From positions 16,077,231 through 16,141,230 of the forward strand of contig NC_052671.1 in the NCBI RefSeq assembly GCF_016802725.1: a stretch of 64,000 nt of DNA, written 5' to 3'. The notes under the pieces are model-generated. The model saw nothing but the letters and a program-made list of their open reading frames with translations. It was not told the DNA's origin and searched no databases. Positions 56,604 through 64,000 of this stretch are shown here, piece by piece. The position numbers were made by a program, and so were the translations under genes. Source of the stretch: Solenopsis invicta. Taxonomy: Eukaryota; Arthropoda; Insecta; Hymenoptera; Formicidae. Position 1 is the stretch's first letter, and every line of letters starts with the position of its first letter.

Positions 56604-59600
56604 ATGGATGACCAACACATCTTACACATGGATGAGGATGACCGTAAGTTAAGAATGAATTCCCTTTTCAGTGATTTATATAATTACATTAATTCAAAGT
56701 ATGAAACATAAAATCAATTTATTTGCTTGTTTTTTTCTTGATATACTTCCTTATCGTAATAATAAATTTAATAGTTGAAATTGACAACTTACAATAATAA
56801 ATATTTACATTTTTTAAATAAAATTTATTTGTAAAAATGTAGCACCAAAAGAGGATGCGAGAAGGTTTACGATACACTTTCAAATAAACAGTCATGAGCC
56901 AATTAGTATTTCGGATTTAAAAATTTCAGAATATTTGAAATTTAAAAGTACGTATAATTGAATATTAAATTATATTTATATGTTACTGTAAATTAACCTA
57001 CTATTTTGATTAAAATTGTCTGATTGAAGGAAATGATGAATATGCCTTGCAGTATTGCCAAAATTATCATATCGATGAGAATGAGGTAATTGAAAACATG
57101 TATCGATCACTGGATGATGTGGATTATACTCGAGTCAAAATTCCTGATATTGATATGGAGGGAAAATGTACTGAAGGTCTTACAGAAATAGAGTCAAAAG
57201 GTATTGAAAGTGCTAGTAAGGCTACTCAACGAAATATTGTTTCCAGTAATAAGAGAAAATAGATATCTCTAGCGTTGGTACACTGAAAAAAGGATTTGTT
57301 TGATGTTACCAAACGTATATTTAAATATTGCGAAATAAATATTTGGTAACCATAAAGAAATATTTGGTTTAGGTGAATATGATATAGTTATAGTTAAAAA
57401 TTCATATTTACCTAAACTAAATATTTCTTTATAGTTACCAAATATTTATTTCGCAATGTATAAATATATGTTTGGTAACATCAAACAAATCCTTTTTTCA
57501 GTTTATGTATACTGCATTTATCTCAAGTAATTATTACACTGAAAAAAGCATTTGGTAAAATATGGATCGCCAAAATTATTTGGTTGTAATTAGCATACGC
57601 TTGATAGTTTGGTATCTATTATCAGATAGTTTGGTGGATGCAACTAGAATATTGGAAATTATAACCAGATGATTTTGATGATCCATATTTCACCAAATAT
57701 TTGGTTAATCTAACTAAATACTTTTCTCACGTGTACGTATGGCAAATAAATATTAAAAATTCCTCAGATATTTATAATGCATAGTCTTTGGAGCAAAACT
57801 TCTTAACTATTGATCATTTTTAATGAATTTATTATTTCTTATTTAATAGATGCTTCTCAAGCTAGTTGCAGTTCAAGTTCGCAGAAGTCAAAATGTAAAA
57901 TTCAACCAAGCCCAATATGGAGCCACGTTGAAAAAGTTAAGAATAAGGATGTATATAAATGTATATATTGTAAAAAGGAATATAGAGCATGTGGAAACAC
58001 TACAAACATGCTGAAACATCTGAAGACACAACATCCATTATTTTTTCAAATGCCTCCAAAAAGTACCAATTCTAGTAATACCAAAATCAAGGAAGCAGCA
58101 GTAAAAAGGCCACTTCAAGAAGTCGACAATATCGAACTAACATTAAGTCCACCAAAGAAACAATGTGCTGATTCATCTGGTAGTTATGGAATAAAAGAAG
58201 CATTCAAACATATAGATTCTTTCAAAGAAGAAGGTTCTATGTCAGATAAAATTACAAATGTAATTTTATTTATGATATGCAAGGATTTACTTCCTATTTC
58301 TACGGTAGAACATAAAGGTTTTTTAACACTACTCAAGGTTTTGGCACCCCTTTACAAGCCTCCTTCGAACAAAACAATGACAAAAAAACTCGAATCCCGA
58401 TACGACGTTATGAAACAAGGTTTCGTTAAAGAACTTCAAGATGCAGATTGTTATTGTTTAACCTGTGACAACTGGACAGACTGTTCTAATAAGAGCTATT
58501 TAGGAGTAACAATTCATTACCTTCAGAAGTCTTTTAAAATGAAAAGTGGATGTCTTGGATGCTTTCCACTTCACGAGAGGCATACAGCTGAGTACCTCAA
58601 ACAATCTTTGCAACAATTATTAGAAGAATTTAATATCACAACGGAAAAACTTACAGCTATAGTATCGGATGGCGAAGCAGCTATTAAAAAAGCTTGCACT
58701 GAAATAGTTGGAAAAGATAAACATATTGTCTGTATTGCTCATGTTGTTGCTCATCTTCTACCCGACGCACTAACTAAGTTTCCAGAATTAACTAGTATCA
58801 TTGATCAAATGAAATCTATAGTGACACTTATCAAAAGAAGTATCCCAGCATCAGATAAACTTAGAGAATTACAATTAAAAGCAGGAAAGAGTGAAGGAAC
58901 TGTGCTTAGCCTTATACAAGACGTTCCCACTCGATGGACAACAAAAGTTGACGCTATTGAAAGGTACTTGGAATTGGAACAATATGTTTATGTAGCTATG
59001 TCTGACTGTGCAAATCCTGTTGACGTGTTAAGTAGAGAAGAAATAAAAATTCTGAAGGATGTATTCCCAATAATGGAGCCTATAAGAGATGTTATAAGAG
59101 AGATAAGTGGGGACTCGTATCCTACCTACAGCTTCATTATACCGATCGTCCACTGCATGAAAAAAAAAAATAGATGCCGTCAATCCTCAAACAGAAATTG
59201 GAAATAAATGTAAATTAAAGATTCAAGTTGCTATATCAGACAGATTTAAAAACTTTGAGCATTTTCCGATATTAGCAATGGCTACTATATTAGATCCTCG
59301 ATTTAAAAAAGTCCACTTCGAAGATCCATTAGCTGTTTATCCTGCTATAAAACGGATCAACTCAAAGCTTAAAGCTTTTAAGTCAGAGACGCCTGAACAT
59401 ATACCTGAACCTCAAACAAAAATATCGGATAGTATATGGGATTTCCACGACTCCTTAGAAGTAGATCAAAAATCTATTTCTAATGTAGATTCTAATATAT
59501 CAAAGGATCTGGAACTTGAGCAGTACCTACAATTAAAAAGGATTTCGAGAAAAGACGACATATTTATGTACTGGAAGAGAGTAGAAACAACTTTTCTCTC

Positions 59601-59841
59601 GCTTAGCAAACTAGCTATAAAACAATTGTCAGTAATCGCAACGTCCGTTCCATCTGAACGTTTGTTTTCAAAAGCAGGACTCATCAAGCGCGATAATCGC
59701 AACAGATTAACTGGTAGGCACTTGAATATGCTAGTATTTTTAAGTTCACTTACTCTAGAAGACTGGTGTGTTTTAGTCAACATTTATATGTGCTTTAAAA
59801 TGATTTTGCATTCAAATTTTGTTTATCTGTTTGGTTTTTAA
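56604..59841 (+). CDS. hAT transposase, BED finger, four exons, one frameshift
   Basis: Exons inferred from splice sites in phase: 56,604-56,643 (ATG; donor GTAAGT), 56,843-56,947 (donor GTACGT), 57,030-57,215 (donor GTAAGG) and 57,850 onward (acceptor TTTAATAG). The small exons encode an acidic N-terminal domain. Exon 4 has a BED zinc finger (PIWSHVEKV...YKCIYCKKEY...MLKHLKTQHP), the hAT catalytic domain (LTCDNWTDCSNKSYLGVTIH, IVSDGEAAIKKAC, CIAHVVAHLLPDAL, VPTRWTTK), then MATILDPRFKK and the dimerisation end SVIATSVPSERLFSKAGLIK. The frame shifts once near 59,160 in an A-run (MKKKN), after which it stays open to 59,841. A one-base homopolymer difference could be a sequencing error, so the gene may be functional. 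If not spliced as proposed, exon 4 alone starts upstream at 57,810. Confidence 0.8.
57281..57503. repeat. CACTGAAAAAA MITE, long palindrome, in hAT intron
   Basis: CACTGAAAAAAGGATTTGTT ... AACAAATCCTTTTTTCAGTT, flanked by TA. Arms of about 100 bp repeat TTTGGTAAC words. Same terminal CACTGA as the MITEs in the giant palindrome, with a different interior. Confidence 0.85.
57537..57733. repeat. CACTGAAAAAA MITE, second copy, in hAT intron
   Basis: TA-flanked; ends CACTGAAAAAAGCATTTGG and CTTTTCTCACGTG. AAATATGGATCGCCAAAA pairs imperfectly with TGATGATCCATATTT. It is only 33 bp from the previous MITE. Confidence 0.65.
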
Positions 59842-59849
59842 TACTATTT

Positions 59850-60650
59850 GTATTATTATTAATATTCTAACTAACATAATAAATCCTTCGTCTTTTCACT
59901 TTAAAAAAATTTACATGTATACATTATTACATGATTTATTACATGATTTATTTATCTAACTTATATAATTTTATGATATATTATGGTATGGGTATCATCA
60001 GCTTGCCATGGAATGTGAGAATGATATACTGCACTTGCTTTAAGGTGGTTTCATAATCAAAATGTACATATTTGATAGTAAGGTTGTGTTTTTTTCCTTT
60101 TTCCTTCATTTATTCAAGTTTTTTTCTTGTGCGAATGAAAATAAGTGAAAATGTTATAGGCTGCAATATTGATTAACAATAATAATCATTTATTTTCATC
60201 TGCATTTGAAATATTCTAATAATAACACAGTCTGTTCAATATAAATATTTAACAGGTAAGTTGCCAATTATTTCATATTTTTTATTAATCAAAGTTTAAT
60301 TTAATAAAATACAAGCATGATATGATTAAGTTTTTAAACACGCACTTTGTATTTTTAAGAATTTTTGCATTATAATCTTTTATTTATTTTTCAGATTCTA
60401 TAAATAGAAATGGCAATCAGGCGTTCTAAATTATAATAAATAAACTACAATTGCATATAAAAAATATGGTACATAAAAATGAGATAGATGTATACACTAT
60501 AAAGTTCTTAAAAAGGGTTATATAATGTATATTTATATATTGTCCAGTACAATTATTCAATAAAAACCTCTTTTAATTATAATATATATTTATTTTCAAT
60601 AAAAATCCTTTTTATTTCACATTTAATTGATTTTATTATTGATAATTTTT
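59850..60650. other. hAT 3' non-coding region
   Basis: AT-rich, with several AATAAA-type signals. No further gene. Confidence 0.6.
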
Positions 60651-60821
60651 TTTCATTGATTTTTCGATTCTTTTTTAAAATAATCGATTCTTAGGTATCG
60701 ATGTTTTTTAAAAATCGATTCTTAGGCATCGATACTTTTGAACGGAATCGCCCATCCCTACTGTAAGGTTATACGGTGTAAGGTAGCGCTAGGGTTGGCC
60801 AGGGGCGTAGTGGGAAGAGAC

Positions 60822-60963
60822 GTCCGTATTCATAATCATTCAAGAAACGAGGATTCCTTGTTCCTGTCTGTCTTTGTCTCGCGTACTATGTTTTACCGTA
60901 TGTAAAACAAAGACAGACAGAAGTAAGAAATCCTCATTTTTTTAAGGGCTATGAATACGGGTA
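60822..60963. repeat. Palindromic MITE
   Basis: CCGTATTCATAATCATTCAAG... / ...TAAGGGCTATGAATACGG, GAGGATTCCTTGTTC / GTAAGAAATCCTC, and CTGTCTGTCTTTGT / ACAAAGACAGACAG around a centre at about 60,895. Confidence 0.7.
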
Positions 60964-60969
60964 TAAGGA

Positions 60970-61565
60970 GCAGGGGCAATGACGACAGCGGCGGTAGCGC
61001 CTAGCTAACGTGGCTCAACGACCGTTGCCGACAATAATAAATGTATATAATAAGTATATGTTAAAATTTAAAATTCGCCTAACTAATTTATGTATAGAGA
61101 ATATAGTTTTTATATTAAACATGTAATAATTCTCTCTATATTAACATTTACTCACCCCCATTTTTTTGTTTCTCATCGTCGTAAGAGCTGCACACTAGAC
61201 GCGGAAACGCTTGCCGCGCGGCAAAATGCAGCGCAGTGACCGATCAATCGCTTGCACGGCGAAGGGATGTACACAAGTATTCGTACAAATCACTTTATTG
61301 AGAGATCTTACAACGGTTACAACATAACTCAAAACGAATCTCGTGCACGTGCGAATGAAAACCGCCATCACGAAGAGTCGCGCCTTCTTCCGACACGCTG
61401 GCCGTGTCTGCCGACAGATGGCAGATACACTATCTCAAGCGCCCAATTCGGGGCCGTACATGCAGTCACGAGGCCTGGAGAGCCAATAACGTTCAATAAT
61501 TCGGGTCACGGGGTTTGGCAAGCCAATAGGCTATTAGAGCGCACACGCAAAGGTACAAACCCTAT
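60970..61565. other. GC-richer stretch without recognised gene
   Basis: ACGCGGAAACGCTTGCCGCG near 61,200 may be the end of another MITE. A 113-codon frame (61,252-61,593) runs into the following MITE and has no recognisable motif. Confidence 0.35.
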
Positions 61566-61570
61566 AATAA

Positions 61571-61760
61571 AGGTTGATTTATGCAGACCGTAACCGTTAC
61601 TTATGCCGGAATCTATAAGAAATTGACCAATCATAATCGACTTATAAGAGAATAATCAACTATGATTAGCCAATTTCTTACAGATTCCGGCATAAGTTAG
61701 CGGTTGCGGCCAGCATAAACCAACCTTTAGCGGTTACGGCCTGCATAAACCAATCTTAAG
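61571..61760. repeat. Palindromic MITE plus partial second end
   Basis: AGGTTGATTTATGCAGACCG ... CGGCCAGCATAAACCAACCT with TTATGCCGGAATCTATAAG / CTTACAGATTCCGGCATAA inside (61,571-61,726). A partial extra copy of the right end (AGCGGTTACGGCCTGCATAA) follows to 61,760. Confidence 0.75.
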
Positions 61761-61880
61761 GGCCACTTGCACTAACGCCGATTAACTTAATCGCTGATTA
61801 GTCTATCGGAATTGACTAATCGCATTTGTCGTTTTTACTTCTTTAACCTAGATTAAAAAAAGAAAGAGATAAGAGTATAT
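61761..61880. repeat. Single MITE end (GGCCACTTGC)
   Basis: TTAAGGGCCACTTGCACTAA then GATTAACTTAATC, a typical MITE terminus. The matching opposite end is not seen, so it is truncated. Confidence 0.4.
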
Positions 61881-61933
61881 ATACTTCTTGCTCACTGGAT
61901 TTTGCCAAAATTGCCTGATGGCGCGACTCTTAA

Positions 61934-62091
61934 GCCCATATCAGACTATGCATTGAAAATTGAAAATTGAAGATTAAAGATTGAGCTTTGGCCAATCAAA
62001 ATAAAAGGAGTAAAAATTTCCTTGTTTTGATTGGTCAAATTTCAATCTTTAATCTTCAATCTCAATCTTCAATGCGTAGTCTGATACGGGC
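61934..62091. repeat. Palindromic MITE, TTAA-flanked, copy 1
   Basis: GCCCATATCAGACTATGCAT ... ATGCGTAGTCTGATACGGGC with repeated TTGAAGATTAAAGATTGA arms and CCAATCAAAATAAAAGG / CCTTGTTTTGATTGG. TTAA flanks both ends. Confidence 0.8.
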
Positions 62092-62114
62092 TTAAGATTA
62101 TTGATACGGGCTTA

Positions 62115-62270
62115 ACGTATCAGACTACGCATTGAAAATTGAGATTGAAGATTAAAGATTGAAATTTGACCAATCAAAACAAGGAAATTTTAATTCCTTT
62201 TATTTTGATTGGCCAAAGCTCAATCTTTAATCTTCAATCTTTAATTTTCAATGCCTGGTCTGATACGGGC
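62115..62270. repeat. Palindromic MITE, copy 2, opposite order
   Basis: Second member of the preceding family, in opposite orientation judged by the distinctive ATTTGACC and GGCCAAAGCTC arms. Together the two copies form a 340-bp super-palindrome centred near 62,100. Confidence 0.8.
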
Positions 62271-62280
62271 TTTACGAGGT

Positions 62281-62898
62281 TTGTTCGAGTTGCTTGAAAT
62301 CCCCAAAAATTTTTGCACTCGAGATGAGATAAATATTCGATCGTAAGAAAGAGAGAGACGACAAAGAAATTAATTCAAAAAGGGCAGCAACACGAACAGG
62401 CCTACGGTCTTGTGTTTATTCTATTGTAAAACAAACTTTACATTATTACCATCACTAAGGGTGCCGTCACATGGGGCGTAACTTGCGCAAGCGTAACTTG
62501 CGCCGACCAATGATATCGTTTTACTGGAACACTCAAGGACTTTAATTCTGTCCATGGGGAAATTTTCCAAACTGAGAAGTCACCACTTTCTACATTCTTG
62601 CAGTTCATGATTAATGAAACGACTAGAGCTTATTGGTCGTTACGTTGATCATGAACTGTAAGTATGTAGAAAGATAGCGACTTCTCAGTTTGGAAAATTT
62701 CTCCATGGACAGAATCAAAGTCCTTGGGTGAACTCAGCTTCCACCTAGTTACTTTACGCTTTTTACGTTATTAGGCCTGTTCGTGTTGCTGCCTTTTTTG
62801 AATTAATTTCTTTGTCGTCTCTCTCTTTTTTACGATCGAATATATATTTATCTCATCTCAAGTGCAAAAATTTTTAGGGATTTCAAGCAACTCGAACA
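62281..62898. repeat. Inverted-repeat element with a nested palindrome
   Basis: Outer arms 62,281-62,403 and 62,773-62,898: TTGTTCGAGTTGCTTGAAAT / ATTTCAAGCAACTCGAACA and GGGCAGCAACACGAACAGGC / GCCTGTTCGTGTTGCTGCC. Inside lie a single MITE end (GGGTGCCGTCACATGGGGCG, near 62,460) and a separate palindrome at 62,534-62,726. Confidence 0.8.
62534..62726. repeat. Palindromic MITE nested in the 62.3-62.9 kb element
   Basis: CAAGGACTTTAATTCTGTCC ... GGACAGAATCAAAGTCCTTG and TTTTCCAAACTGAGAAGTC / GACTTCTCAGTTTGGAAAA; arms of about 85 bp. Confidence 0.85.
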
Positions 62899-63121
62899 GA
62901 CATCGTTAGGTTGAATCCAATTTCCTGCGTAAGAAACGCTGTGTACATGTAGTAATACATGTATTGGTAACACATGTATTCTTAACTTAAATAAGCAAAA
63001 CAAAATTGAATTTTAATTTAATAAACTATTAATTATAATATTAATATTAGTACTTTTGTGTTAATTAGAATTAGTATCTTGGAATGATGAATATACATAT
63101 AATGCTACTATACTACTTTAA

Positions 63122-63261
63122 GGGTGCTTTCCAGCTACGACACAAGTCGACACTGTGTAACAGTGTCCATTAATGTGAGTGAGACAACTAAAATTTTCTC
63201 TCTTACACTAATACACACTGTGTTACACAATGTCGACTTGTGTCGAAGCTGGAAAGCACCC
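63122..63261. repeat. Palindromic MITE with TAA duplication
   Basis: GGGTGCTTTCCAGCT ... AGCTGGAAAGCACCC, with CACAAGTCGACACTGTGTAA / TTACACAATGTCGACTTGTG inside. TAA at 63,119-63,121 and 63,262-63,264, as in PIF/Harbinger-derived MITEs. Confidence 0.85.
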
Positions 63262-63264
63262 TAA

Positions 63265-63605
63265 GACGACTCAAGTCTTAGAGAATTTATTATACGAACG
63301 ATGTCTTCAACAATCTTTTAACACACAAAGCATTATGATTTATTGAATTAGTAGTTTTAAAAAAATATATTCTAAGGCTCAATGCACACAGGGCGCGTCA
63401 ACGCGTTACGCGTGGCGAATAGCCAATCATTTTTTCGTTTTTATGACAAAAAATAAGAAAGCAAATTAATCTGAACGATTGAGCAATTAATTTCCCAAAA
63501 AAACATAGAAAAATAAAAATAATGTCAATTAGATCAAATTTGTTATTTTTTGGTCAAATCATGATGAAAAATTAAGTTTAACTAATTTTACATTATTCAA
63601 ATTGA
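63265..63605. other. AT-rich spacer with one MITE-like end
   Basis: GCGCGTCAACGCGTTACGCG near 63,392 looks like a MITE terminus. No gene seen. Confidence 0.35.
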
Positions 63606-63669
63606 CATTATTTACTTTTCTGTTCTCCTTGGATTTTTAATGTGTTAATGTAAATCAATGTCATCTTAC

Positions 63670-63817
63670 CGGTCGTAACATTTATTCCATCTCTGCATAC
63701 TTTACGCCACTCCTCAGCAAACGGTGCATTTTTCGGAAATGAGAAATATTTAATCACTAAACCTTCTTTTTTAGTTTTCCTGTATGAATTAGTGCAACCT
63801 TTTATTGCACAATACAT
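63670..63817 (-). CDS. THAP-domain first exon (host gene or transposase)
   Basis: On the minus strand, ATG at 63,817 opens MYCAIKGCTNSYRKTKKEGL, then KYFSFPKNAPFAEEWRKVC, and ends at a GTAAGA donor after position 63,670. C-x4-C near the start, then F.FP and a W...C, are the first half of a THAP zinc finger, a DNA-binding domain of P-element transposases and of many cellular regulators. The second half with its C-x2-H should be in the next exon at lower coordinates, but MITEs follow and I cannot find it. Upstream sequence lies at the window edge. Confidence 0.55.
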
Positions 63818-64000
63818 TTTTTCCGAAAAGTATTAATGCTTTCCGACAGTAACTCTACAACGTTATTCGTATGTATCTGCTCCTTGATTTTTCGACAATA
63901 ACATATGTCATATGTCATATGTATCACGCATGATCACGCTTTCGATAGCGGACAGCCACATGTTATCGACTTATAGAGTCGAAGCGTTCGTTCAATTTTC
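63818..64000. other. Upstream flank of the THAP exon
   Basis: Contains a small repeat CATATGTCATATGTCATATG (about 63,902). Possible promoter of the minus-strand THAP exon; no TATA box is obvious. Confidence 0.3.

Larger units (their letters stand above)
55554..60760 (+). mobile_element. hAT transposon, 5.2 kb, with perfect 8-bp duplication
   Basis: Duplication CTGTAAGG at 55,546-55,553 and 60,761-60,768. Ends TAGGGATAGGCGATTCC / GGAATCGCCCATCCCTA. Subterminal AATCGATT words are abundant on both sides, as is usual for transposase binding in hAT elements. It contains one spliced BED-finger transposase gene and five MITEs nested in its non-coding parts. The perfect duplication and the nearly intact gene point to a fairly recent insertion. 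Confidence 0.93.

Noticed and set aside
61252..61593. 113-codon frame near the right end
   Set aside because: No motif, no splice context, and it extends into a MITE.

Overview
The window looks like AT-rich insect chromatin packed with transposable elements (TEs). No intact, securely identified host gene was found. The TE set (BEL/Pao, P element with THAP finger, DD41D mariner, BED-finger hAT, foldback MULE-like elements, many palindromic MITEs with TAA, TA or TTAA target sites) and the low GC content suggest a hymenopteran, most likely an ant. That is inference from recalled ant repeat content, not from a search. Almost every long reading frame is a TE gene or a relic of one.

Layout. 0-8.6 kb: AT-rich relics, including two opposed copies of a short repeat around a GC-rich block, a hammerhead-like motif, a TTAA-flanked Kolobok-like element, a LINE endonuclease scrap, a minus-strand KIN17-like pseudogene fragment and a tRNA-derived SINE. 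8.65-12.45 kb: an unidentified patch with a Cys-rich ORF, then a degenerate MULE-like transposase (MULE-A). 12.77-20.32 kb: a complete BEL/Pao retrotransposon with near-identical LTRs and a CCCAT target duplication, broken by stops and frameshifts. 21.4-25.5 kb: two relics of a tyrosine-recombinase-like family and a Merlin-like fragment. 26.00-30.71 kb: a foldback element (MULE-FB) with a 9-bp target duplication, arms of about 146-bp tandem units, and inside it a spliced gene for a zinc finger plus a USP-like (C19) cysteine-peptidase domain. 30.84-35.2 kb: two large palindromes. 35.3-36.6 kb: a piggyBac-like scrap and a hairpin MITE.

37.2-53.57 kb: a nested composite. Outer inverted arms enclose a MULE-like gene (MULE-B) whose C-terminal part again carries the zinc finger and USP-like domain. 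Its left arm is split by a 2.36-kb solo-LTR-like insert. A P element (40.67-48.55 kb) sits between left arm and gene, a DD41D mariner (40.96-42.93 kb) sits inside the P element, and a hairpin sits inside the mariner. 54.3-64 kb: a hAT element with a perfect 8-bp target duplication and a spliced, nearly intact BED-finger transposase, surrounded by chains of palindromic MITEs, with a THAP-domain exon on the minus strand at the right edge.

The most interesting signal is the recurring association of a MULE-like transposase with a Cys/His finger and a USP-like peptidase domain. It occurs in two separate elements with matching exon phase and matching Cys, His and (in one copy) Asp motifs.
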